Shown here: positions 1-7,548 of the stretch, in pieces | How the letters are laid out: each line of letters starts with the position of its first letter | Numbering within the stretch: position 1 is the first letter of the stretch | Assembly: GCF_030817655.1 (NCBI RefSeq) | Contig: NZ_JAUSZM010000004.1 | Location: 248,001 to 312,000 of the forward strand | Reading direction: 5' to 3' | Length of the DNA stretch: 64,000 nucleotides | Source: Streptomyces sp. V4I2 | GTDB taxonomy: Bacteria; Actinomycetota; Actinomycetes; Streptomycetales; Streptomycetaceae | Position numbers and translations under genes: made by a program | Notes under the pieces: generated by a model | What the model was told of the DNA's origin: nothing | Seen by the model: the letters and a program-made list of their open reading frames with translations, nothing else | Databases searched by the model: none

Positions 1-1317
1 GAACGTGCCTGGGATACGTACGGCAGGCGGCCTCCGGGGGGTGACGGGTCCGATGGCGTCTTCGGCGGCCCGCAAGGCCTGGTCGTGGCTGCCGCTGCCG
101 AGGTGATGAGCAGCGCAGCTTCCGCAGTCGCCGGTCCGGGCGTGTGCATCGGGTGTGCCGTTGAGGCCCCGTACGTGGGCGAAGGCGTGTTCGGGGAAGT
201 CGGCCCGCACCGTGTGCCAACTGCCGCGTTGCTCCTCTTCGGTGAGGCCCGCGGCGACTTCCGGGCGCATCGGCGCGTACACCTGGCCGTCGTGCTCGCG
301 GAGCATGAAGACGCGGTCGACGTAGTCGACGGTGTCCCCCTTCGGCTGCTCGGAATCTAGCCAGGCCAGGGCGTCGCTGCGGCTTCCGGGCCCCCAGAGG
401 TAGTCCGAGGGGAACTGCGTGGTCTCGAACCGGGCGTCGAACGCTGACCAGTACGCGTCCTCGTACCGGCTTCCGGGGCGGGAAGCGCTGCGGATCAGGA
501 GGTAGCGATATCCGTCGGCACCGGTGTCGTCGCGCAGGACGTCGGCCTGGGCCATGTGGACGCTTCCCTCGTCGTTCCAGGCCATGACGACGATGTCGCG
601 TTCCACCGGGGCGGGGTACAGGCGCCCGCCAGGGGTCGGGTGTCCCCACAGCTGGTTGATGAACTCTGCCAGGTCGTGCAGGGTTCGTGCCGTCTCCACG
701 GGCGTCGTGCGGTGGTAGCCGGTCGGGTGCGCGACAGCATTGCGCAGCTTGGACTTCGCGTGCTCGATGCCGCGCGTGCGTTGCCCCCGCAGCAGACCAG
801 CCGCCCGCGCCCAGGCCCGCAGCCCGCCGAGCATCCCGTTGAAGTCGATCAGCGTGCTGCCGGCCTTCAACTGCCACCGCGGCGACGGCTGCCGCTGCGG
901 TCCCCGCTGTCTCCTCCTGCCCAGCTTCTTTACCGCGGCGAGCACGTCATCGTAGGTGCGCACCTCCTCGGTTACTGCAGACTCGCAGCCGTTGGCGTCC
1001 TCGAAGGTGACCGCACCGGCGCACCACTGGACGAACCGCTCTCGCAGCGCCTGCTCCATCACCAGCAGGGCACGGTCGTCGACCACGGTGAAGACGTCAT
1101 ACTCGAGCAGGCCGTAGGCGAAGAGGCGCTGAAGCCGATCGAACTCCCGGCGCGTTCCCTCCGCCACATCCGAAGCAAGCTCGCAGTCCGCGACGAGCCG
1201 CTGCAGGAAGTCGGCGGACTGCTCGGCTGGCATCGCGCTGCCCAGCCCGAGCGGGGTGAAGACGAGCGCGGTGCTGTCCGGCGTCTGCAGCTCCTCCAGT
1301 GAGTGGATCTCTGTCAC
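1..1317 (-). CDS. Partial HEPN-like protein, C-terminus beyond window
   Basis: A GTG start at 1317 opens 439 codons with no stop before base 1, so the C-terminus is outside the window. Residues 192-197 read RNAVAH, an R-x4-H motif preceded by a long helical stretch. This is the signature of HEPN ribonuclease domains, many of which act as toxins or abortive-infection effectors. The region after residue 240 resembles no family I know. The gene diverges from a nucleotidyltransferase that starts 257 bp away, and HEPN and MNT proteins are classic toxin/antitoxin partners, although usually in tandem. The RNase role is inferred from the motif and the neighbour. A non-catalytic HEPN-like helical protein is the main alternative. 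Confidence 0.6.
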   Translation of the reverse strand, partial: MTEIHSLEELQTPDSTALVFTPLGLGSAMPAEQSADFLQRLVADCELASDVAEGTRREFDRLQRLFAYGLLEYDVFTVVDDRALLVMEQALRERFVQWCAGAVTFEDANGCESAVTEEVRTYDDVLAAVKKLGRRRQRGPQRQPSPRWQLKAGSTLIDFNGMLGGLRAWARAAGLLRGQRTRGIEHAKSKLRNAVAHPTGYHRTTPVETARTLHDLAEFINQLWGHPTPGGRLYPAPVERDIVVMAWNDEGSVHMAQADVLRDDTGADGYRYLLIRSASRPGSRYEDAYWSAFDARFETTQFPSDYLWGPGSRSDALAWLDSEQPKGDTVDYVDRVFMLREHDGQVYAPMRPEVAAGLTEEEQRGSWHTVRADFPEHAFAHVRGLNGTPDAHARTGDCGSCAAHHLGSGSHDQALRAAEDAIGPVTPRRPPAVRIPGTF

Positions 1318-1573
1318 GGCTACGACCCCCTATGTGGTTAACCCGCCAGAATGCACGGGGAGTTCGCCCTCTGCCACTTCTTTTGCTGCGTGGGATGAGG
1401 GAGCGAGTCGCACGTCCCGCCTGCCTCGCGGTGCCCGGCAGCGCGCTCGCTGCGTTGTCAGGACGACAGACGTACGCTCCGAAAGTCGGCCTCCGTCGTA
1501 TGACCGCGCACAGCCGTGAGGTGTGCGGCGGGGCTTTACGCTGGCCGTCGGGGGCAAGTGGGAGGCGGGGAAG

Positions 1574-2458
1574 GTGAAACGGGAGCGGGCCACCGCGCTG
1601 GTGGAGGACATGCTGCGGCGACTGGATAAGGGCACCGACTGGCCTCTGACTCTGGTCGACGAGATCCACCTCTTCGGCTCCTACGCCCGTGGCGCACTCC
1701 AGCCGCATGACGTGGACGTCGCGGTCGACGTCCGCCGCGATGAGCGAATGACCCAACACGTCGTCGCCTGCCTCTTCTCCGGCCGCAGCCCATACAGCGA
1801 ACTCCGCGGGCAACTGGTCGGAGGACGCAGCCGCGGCATCCAGCTCCAATTCGACACCGCCCAGCGCATGCAGCTCGAGAGCGAGGGCGTGCCCATGCTG
1901 CGGCTGTGGCGCCGCGGCGACACCTTTCAGCACGCCCTCCAGATTCTGCGAGGCATCGAGCCGGATCCCGAAGCCGGGCGTGCCCCGCGCGACGACATGA
2001 TCGAAGAGTTCGAGGGCCTGGACCGCGCGATTCCCCGCCCGGTCCGCCACGACCTGATCAGCTGGCGGAACACCGGCCAGATCACCATCTCCCGCATCAG
2101 GCTGCCCGATCAGCCAGCCGAACCCGTTGACCGTGACGTCGCCATCGACCTGCGCACCCGCTGGGTGGACCACAGCCCGCTGCGCCGCGCTGCTCTCGCG
2201 GCCCTGCACCACCTCCAGGAGCAGGGGGTCGACTTCAGCGACGTGGAGTTGTCCGGCTACCGTCTGCCCACCCCCAGCCGCATGGCCGGCCGTCTCGAAG
2301 AGGCCCGCTGGTGGGTGAACTGGAAGTGGCAGCACTACCGGTCCATCCCGTACTGCCTGGACGACGGCGACGGCTGGCTCGAAGTCCTGGCGCCCACCCG
2401 CACCCGATCCCTTCACGCCCTGCTCTTCACCCCCGGCCCCACACCGGCCAGGACCTGA
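1574..2458 (+). CDS. Nucleotidyltransferase (MNT-like) domain protein
   Basis: A 294-residue protein whose N-terminus carries the Pol-beta-type nucleotidyltransferase signature: GSYARG from Gly35-Ser36, then the metal-binding pair Asp46 and Asp48 and a further Asp at 52. The GTG at 1574 is chosen because GGAGG lies 8 bases upstream; the frame is open back to 1523 without a better ribosome site. The C-terminal 200 residues are unrecognised. MNT proteins of toxin-antitoxin systems AMPylate partner HEPN toxins, and the divergent neighbour has a HEPN-like motif, so an antitoxin or modifying role is plausible but inferred. A tRNA or antibiotic nucleotidyltransferase is the alternative. Confidence 0.7.
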   Translation: MKRERATALVEDMLRRLDKGTDWPLTLVDEIHLFGSYARGALQPHDVDVAVDVRRDERMTQHVVACLFSGRSPYSELRGQLVGGRSRGIQLQFDTAQRMQLESEGVPMLRLWRRGDTFQHALQILRGIEPDPEAGRAPRDDMIEEFEGLDRAIPRPVRHDLISWRNTGQITISRIRLPDQPAEPVDRDVAIDLRTRWVDHSPLRRAALAALHHLQEQGVDFSDVELSGYRLPTPSRMAGRLEEARWWVNWKWQHYRSIPYCLDDGDGWLEVLAPTRTRSLHALLFTPGPTPART

Positions 2459-2763
2459 AGGCGAGGCCACCTCGGAGGACGGCCAGTTACCCGCCACGTC
2501 ATCCCACGGGAATTTCGCGGGCCTTCGCCGCCCGCCGAGCGTGCCTCAGAGCAACGGAACCAGCGGGCGGCGGATCGCGTGAGGTCGGTTCACCCCGCCC
2601 CATGACCAAGCGAACGGCCCCGGACACAAGGCGGTTCCAAGATCCGCCGGACAGGCCCCTAGTCCGTGCCGGGGCGCCCGTCCTCGGCTGGCCGTCACGG
2701 ACTGCGCACCCCCCGGGTAATCGGCCGGATGGTCGGCCCCGCCGGGCGCGGCGGCCGCGCGGC
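2459..2763. other. Gene-less stretch
   Basis: Convergent interval between the nucleotidyltransferase and a leftward small gene. It is GC-rich, and I see no convincing coding frame, RNA gene or strong terminator in it. Confidence 0.4.
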
Positions 2764-3189
2764 TCAGGCCACAGCCTCGACGTCCTCCTGCGCCAGAGGA
2801 ACGGCCCCCTCGGCGTGCTTGAGTGACTGGCGCAAGGCGACCAAGTCGGCTCCCGTGACGCCCTCCTGCTCGCATCGCTTCCACCACCCGTGCCCCTGTA
2901 CGGCGGCCGTGGCCTCCCGAAGATCATCGAACAGCCTGTCGTATGTGGCGGCCTGCTCGTCCGTCCAGCCGGCCGTTTCAGGGCGCCCGGGTCTCTCCCT
3001 GCCCCGCTCGGTCTCGTCCGGCCAACCGGGGTGCGGCACCCGGGACCACGGAAGGGTCTCCTGGTAGGAGCGGAGCTGCGCGTACAGCTCAGCGGCCAGG
3101 CGCTGCGCCTCGCGCAGGTCCTTCGGGAAGTCCTTCGGATCGAACTTCTTCTTCTCCTCGTCGGTGGCCTGTTCGGCGGTGTCACTCAT
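2764..3189 (-). CDS. Small charged hypothetical protein
   Basis: A 141-residue acidic, helix-rich protein starting with ATG at 3189. The N-terminus is rich in Glu, Lys and Asp (residues 5-30) and the middle is proline- and arginine-rich. There are no membrane segments, signal peptide or catalytic motif that I recognise. Codon use is typical for the organism, which supports a real gene. It stands alone, facing the nucleotidyltransferase and diverging from the ABC-3C operon. Function unknown. Confidence 0.6.
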   Translation of the reverse strand: MSDTAEQATDEEKKKFDPKDFPKDLREAQRLAAELYAQLRSYQETLPWSRVPHPGWPDETERGRERPGRPETAGWTDEQAATYDRLFDDLREATAAVQGHGWWKRCEQEGVTGADLVALRQSLKHAEGAVPLAQEDVEAVA

Positions 3190-3526
3190 GCTCGGAGCTT
3201 AGTTCGAGCCGGTGACAGCGCCCGGTGTGGTCGCCGACACGGGCCCCGCCGCCGTCGCAGCGGCAGCACACAGTTCCTGGGTCTCTCGCGGCTTGCGGAT
3301 CGCCGCATGAGGCTGTCTTCGCGCCGTCGTTGAACCGGCAATCATCCGGAGTCGGCTGTGACCGTTTCGCTGATGCCTCCGACGGTCGTCAGTCACGGCC
3401 AGCGCGGATGCTACGCGCGGTTGACCAGCACCCATAACGGTTAGGTAAGTTGTGTAGTTCGCGTTTTTCCCCCGTGCAGCCGTGTAATGATCGCGGCACT
3501 CGGCAACCAGGGGAGGCGGTGGATGC
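3190..3526. other. Intergenic region upstream of ABC-3C operon
   Basis: Divergent spacer of 337 bp. It is less GC-rich near 3430-3490, where the promoter of the rightward operon would be expected, but I cannot place -35/-10 boxes with confidence. The ribosome site of the next gene (GGGGAGG) lies at its end. Confidence 0.4.
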
Positions 3527-4753
3527 ATGTCCAGCCCGGGGGATCCCTTCGAGGCGTCGGCGTCAGCGCTCGGTTACCTCTACCAGCTCCGTAGGGCCCT
3601 CCAGCGGTGTGTGGAACTCTCCAGGGGCGGGATCGAGTGGAGTGTGGCGATCGAGGCGACGGACGACGTTCAGGCCCTCATCGGGTCGCACACCGAGCTA
3701 ACCCAGCTGAAGAAGCGGGCAGAAAGAGTGAGGCTGACGGACCTGTCGTCGGACCTATGGAAGACGATCAGGATCTGGTCGCAGGCCGTCACTGACAGGC
3801 GCATCGACCTCGCTGAGACGAGCCTGTATCTGATGACCACCGCAGAGCTGCCGGACGGCAGCGTGGGGTTCTTCCTGCAGTCCAAGGCCAGCGGGCACCG
3901 TGACGAACAGGCCGCCGAAGCCCTCCTCGTCCAAGCTCGGCAGTCATCCCAGAGCAATACCCTGGCCAAGGCATTCGACGCGTTCGACGCGCTCGGCGAG
4001 CGGCGCCGGGCCGAACTCGTCAGTCGCATTGAAGTCATCGGTGATGCACCAGGCATGGACGAGATCAGAGACGATCTGCTCGGTTACGCGAGCCTGGCAG
4101 TCGAGCGCCGCTTCGCCACTTCGTTCTTGCAGCGACTGGAAGGCTGGTTCTTCGAACGCGCGACCGCCCAAATGAGCTCTCCGGGAGGGGAGCCAGTGAC
4201 GGGTGCCGAGTTCGACGAGCTGTTCACGGATCTGCGCAATCAGATCGGTGAGCACAACCTGCCTATTGACCGTGACGTCGTTGCCCTTACGGCTGAGTCT
4301 CCCGCCGCCGCCGACGCTGCCGACAAGGTCTTCGTACAGCAACTGCGGTTGATCGACGTGGGCGCCGAACGGATCGGCTACGCGGTGCGCGATTGGATCC
4401 GGGCCTTCGTCCAGCGCTCCCGCTGGGCGAATGAGAACCTCCTGCGCGCCGGTGAGATCGGAGCGTACGAGCGTCGGCTTGTGGAGGAGTGGGAGTCGCG
4501 CTTCGCGGAGATGCGCGAAGAGCTCGGGGATGAAGCCACCGAGGAAGAGATGAAGCGCGAGGCCAAGGTGATCTACCGGTGGGTCGACCGCGAGGCCCGC
4601 ACCCGCATCCGCACCGGCTGCGAGGAAGTCTTCGTCGCCAAGGGGTCCTACCACATGCTCGCGGATGAACTACGGGTCGGATGGCACCCGGACTTCTCCG
4701 CGCGGCTGGCGGCCCTGCTGGAGCCGACGGGAGCCGCTGATGGCCGGGCGTGA
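3527..4753 (+). CDS. ABC-3C system effector: Cap4-like nuclease domain plus ABC-3C C-terminal domain
   Basis: First gene of a three-gene operon, 408 residues. ATG at 3527 follows GGGGAGG. The N-terminal half resembles Cap4/DUF4297-type dsDNA endonucleases: an opening GYLYQL segment (residues 16-21), Glu43 with Asp46-Asp47, then E-x-x-Q-x-K at 57-62, the presumed PD-(D/E)XK-like core with Gln-Leu-Lys in the last position. The second half (about 210-408) is helical and probably the ABC-3C interaction domain that docks on the ATPase. In ABC-3C systems an ATPase is thought to sense invasion and release a toxic effector; here that effector would cut DNA. It overlaps the middle-component gene by 14 bp. 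The family call is firm from gene order and motifs; the nuclease type is inferred. Confidence 0.75.
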   Translation: MSSPGDPFEASASALGYLYQLRRALQRCVELSRGGIEWSVAIEATDDVQALIGSHTELTQLKKRAERVRLTDLSSDLWKTIRIWSQAVTDRRIDLAETSLYLMTTAELPDGSVGFFLQSKASGHRDEQAAEALLVQARQSSQSNTLAKAFDAFDALGERRRAELVSRIEVIGDAPGMDEIRDDLLGYASLAVERRFATSFLQRLEGWFFERATAQMSSPGGEPVTGAEFDELFTDLRNQIGEHNLPIDRDVVALTAESPAAADAADKVFVQQLRLIDVGAERIGYAVRDWIRAFVQRSRWANENLLRAGEIGAYERRLVEEWESRFAEMREELGDEATEEEMKREAKVIYRWVDREARTRIRTGCEEVFVAKGSYHMLADELRVGWHPDFSARLAALLEPTGAADGRA

Positions 4754-5225
4754 ACTAAGCAGGGAGGAACGCGGCTTGTTCAACCCGGCATTCACCGCGC
4801 TCGTGTGTACCCGCGCGGTGCAGGGCTACGAACAGCAGTACGCCACTGTGTGCCCGCTGCCTGTCGCTGTGACCGCCGCGGTCATGGCCCTCCAGCCGTC
4901 CATCCGGGCAGCGCTGCCGGCCACCCTGCGCACCGGGCTGATGGGGTGGCTGGACGCGAACGAGGCCGTGCGCGTCGCCATGGGACTCAACGCTGCCGCT
5001 CTCGCTGCCGTCGTGCGGCCCGGCCTGCTCTTCGCCCTCCAAAGCGATGTCCTGAGGCTTCAAGACAGCGGGCTGACCGTGGCGCCGCGAGCCCTGGGCA
5101 AGACGGTCAAAGGCGGCACTGAGCAGAACACCGCCATCCAGAAAGCGGCCGTTCAACTCGGGCGCTGGCTGCCCAGCACCGGCAGCATTAGTACCGTCAT
5201 GACGCTCCTGGGAGTGCAAGCGTGA
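4740..5225 (+). CDS. ABC-3C system middle component
   Basis: A 161-residue protein. The ATG at 4740 is chosen because it overlaps the end of the upstream gene and leaves the conserved NPAF segment (about residues 15-18) near the N-terminus, as in three-component ABC system middle components. The rest is helical with no catalytic motif. It lies between the effector and the DUF3732 ATPase; its stop overlaps the ATPase GTG by 4 bp, implying coupled translation. Middle components are thought to bridge ATPase and effector. Confidence rests mainly on position and the NPAF-type start. Confidence 0.75.
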   Translation: MAGRELSREERGLFNPAFTALVCTRAVQGYEQQYATVCPLPVAVTAAVMALQPSIRAALPATLRTGLMGWLDANEAVRVAMGLNAAALAAVVRPGLLFALQSDVLRLQDSGLTVAPRALGKTVKGGTEQNTAIQKAAVQLGRWLPSTGSISTVMTLLGVQA

Positions 5226-7192
5226 CTTTTCAGATCCATGCGGTCACCGTCTACGGCAAGCAGCCCGGACAGGTCCGCACCGTCCCCTTCCGCCCCGGCA
5301 CCCTCAACATCGTCACGGGGGACTCCCGCCGCGGGAAGAGCGCGCTGCTGACGATCATCGACTACTGCCTGGCCAGCTCCGACTACCCCGTCAAGGCCGG
5401 CGTGGTCCGCAAGTATGTAGGCGCCTACGCCGTCGCACTGACCAAGCCCGGCCAGCAGTTGTTCATCGCCCGACGTGCACCCGAAGCAGGCAACGCCGTC
5501 AGCACGGTGCTGTGTGTTCTGTCCCAGGCACCGGGCAGTCCGCCTCCGCCGCTGGAGGACCTGTCCTTCGCGACTCCGTTGGATGCCGCCAAAGACATTC
5601 TCAGCGATTTCTGCGGGATCGACCGCACCGTCAAGGTGCCGGCCGTCGCGCGTGCCCAGACGATCTCTCCGTCGGTCCGCCACGCGTTGTACTTCTGCTT
5701 TCAAGCCCAGAACGAGGTCGCCAACCCGGCCCTGCTCTTCCACTCCCAGGGCGAGGAGTGGCGGCCGAACACTATCCGAGGCGTGATCCCCTACTTCCTC
5801 GGCGCCGTCGACCCCGAACAGGCGGCACTGCGCAACCGGCTGCGCCTTCTGCGCCGTGATCTATCCGACCTGGAAGCGAAACTCGCCCAGGCCCGTGATC
5901 TCGCCCCAGCCTCGGGCCAGGCCCGGGCCCTGCTCGCCGAGGCGGCCGAAGCAGGGTTGCTGCCGCAGCGCAACGATGAACTCGCAGCTGACGAAGTACT
6001 ATCTCTGCTGCGGTCCGCCCTCGACGAGGACCCGCAGCCAGGCCCTGAAGCCGACAACGCCGGTGATACCGACCCGTTGGCCGCCGCAACGGCCCGCCGG
6101 GCGCAGCTGCGCGGCGGAGTCGGGCAGGTCCGAGCCCGCATCGCCGACCTCAGGCGCGCGCTTGAAGAGAACAACGACTTCGCCGGGCAGGCCAACGAAC
6201 AGCGTGGGCGCCTCGCCTCCATCGGGCTGCTACGCCTCAACCAGGACACCTCCCAGACCGCCCAGTGCCCGGTGTGCGACAGCCAGATCGCCTCGGCCAA
6301 CGCCTCCGTAGCGGCCATCAGGGACGACCTCCAGCGCCTTGATGGCGACCTGCAGGTCATTGGCAGCGACACCCCGGCTCTGCAACGCCTGCTGGACCAG
6401 GAGCAGGAGCAACTGCAGCAACTGCGCTCCGCGCTCGCCCGCAATCAGGACGAGATCGACGAGATCAGCGCCGGGCTGCGTGCACTGCAACGGGAACCGG
6501 ACGACGCGCAGCGCGCAGCGCATGTGCGCGGACGCATCAGCCTCTACCTCGACACCACTGCCCACCACGCGGCTACCCCGCAGGTCGAAGACCGACGCGA
6601 CGAGATCCAGCAACAGATCTCGAACCTGGAGGAACTCCTCAGCGACGACACCCAAGGCGACCGGCTAACCAGCTACCTGTCCCTAATCAGCCAGAACATC
6701 CGAGCCAAGGCCACCGAGCTCGGGCTCGACCACTCAGAGGCCCCCATCCGGCTCGACGTCAACCGGCTGACCATTGTCGCCGACACCGCGGACGGACCAG
6801 TCCGGCTCGCCGACATGGGCAGCGCCGAGAACCACCTCGGCTACCACGTCGCCACACTGCTGAGCTTGCACGAGTGGCTCAGTGAGCACAACGGCCCCGT
6901 GCCCAGAACGCTGATCCTCGACCAGCCGTCCCAGGTCTACTTCCCGCCCGACTACACCGGTGAGCCCACCCCACAAGGTACCGACCTCAGCCACCTGCTG
7001 AACGTCTACCAGACCATCGTCAACACGATCCAGTCACTCGACGGCGCCCTTCAGGTCATCGTCGTCGAACACGCCGACCTGGCCGAGCCACTCTTCCGCG
7101 ACCATGTCATCGAGCGCTGGCGCTACAGCAACAACCAAGCCCTCGTACCGGCGGAGTGGATCACCGAACCAACCGACGACGAAGACGAGTAA
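5222..7192 (+). CDS. ABC-3C system ATPase, DUF3732 family (SMC/Rad50-like)
   Basis: A 656-residue SMC-like ATPase starting at GTG 5222, which overlaps the previous stop. Walker A is GDSRRGKS (33-40). The centre is a long Glu/Gln/Arg/Ala-rich coiled coil broken by a CPVC motif near residue 350, which resembles a Rad50 zinc hook. Near the C-terminus LILDQPSQ supplies Walker B and the D-loop. These are the hallmarks of DUF3732 proteins, the third gene of ABC-3C conflict systems. It likely dimerises through the coiled coil and controls the Cap4-like effector two genes upstream. The last codons overlap, on the other strand, a degraded gene fragment. Confidence 0.85.
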   Translation: MTFQIHAVTVYGKQPGQVRTVPFRPGTLNIVTGDSRRGKSALLTIIDYCLASSDYPVKAGVVRKYVGAYAVALTKPGQQLFIARRAPEAGNAVSTVLCVLSQAPGSPPPPLEDLSFATPLDAAKDILSDFCGIDRTVKVPAVARAQTISPSVRHALYFCFQAQNEVANPALLFHSQGEEWRPNTIRGVIPYFLGAVDPEQAALRNRLRLLRRDLSDLEAKLAQARDLAPASGQARALLAEAAEAGLLPQRNDELAADEVLSLLRSALDEDPQPGPEADNAGDTDPLAAATARRAQLRGGVGQVRARIADLRRALEENNDFAGQANEQRGRLASIGLLRLNQDTSQTAQCPVCDSQIASANASVAAIRDDLQRLDGDLQVIGSDTPALQRLLDQEQEQLQQLRSALARNQDEIDEISAGLRALQREPDDAQRAAHVRGRISLYLDTTAHHAATPQVEDRRDEIQQQISNLEELLSDDTQGDRLTSYLSLISQNIRAKATELGLDHSEAPIRLDVNRLTIVADTADGPVRLADMGSAENHLGYHVATLLSLHEWLSEHNGPVPRTLILDQPSQVYFPPDYTGEPTPQGTDLSHLLNVYQTIVNTIQSLDGALQVIVVEHADLAEPLFRDHVIERWRYSNNQALVPAEWITEPTDDEDE

Positions 7193-7545
7193 CCGCACGC
7201 GCGAGGCCCACCTTCGCGATCGGCTCGCCGTCGCTGTTGTGGCCATAGTGGGGTTCCTCCAGCAACGTCTCGTCGAGTTGGAGGACCTGCTCGGCCGGCA
7301 GTCCCGCCTGGGCGGCGATGGACCGCAGGCAGCGGCTGACATCGTCGGTGTGCCTGGCCTCCCACAGCTGCGCGAGCTCCTGCGGATCTGACGTGTACGG
7401 GCGCGATCGGCCGGAACGCAGTCCAACTGGTCGCGGATCTCCCGCTCTCGCGCGGCGGCCCCCGCGACCTTCGCCGCCACCTGCAGGGCACTCAGGCCCG
7501 CGGCCTGCCGGCGAAGGGTGTCCCAGGCGACGTCTTGGGGATCTC
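7161..7545 (-). pseudogene. Frameshifted remnant of an unidentified gene
   Basis: Coding-like sequence lies just downstream of the helicase on the same strand, but in two frames. From about 7541 a frame with typical codon use reads ...QVAAKVAGAAARERE... to near 7390. The natural continuation, starting YTSDPQELAQLWEARHT, is in another frame and runs to a TGA at 7161. Upstream there is no start in frame and the helicase stop intervenes. I do not recognise the family. It may be a decayed small gene or contain one sequencing indel. It overlaps the 3' end of the ABC-3C ATPase gene by 32 bp. Confidence 0.45.
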
Positions 7546-7548
7546 AGA

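Noticed and set aside
1097..2497. Leftward 466-codon frame across the nucleotidyltransferase
   Set aside because: It would overlap both the HEPN-like start and the nucleotidyltransferase, has no motif, and the nucleotidyltransferase signature and ribosome site favour the other strand.
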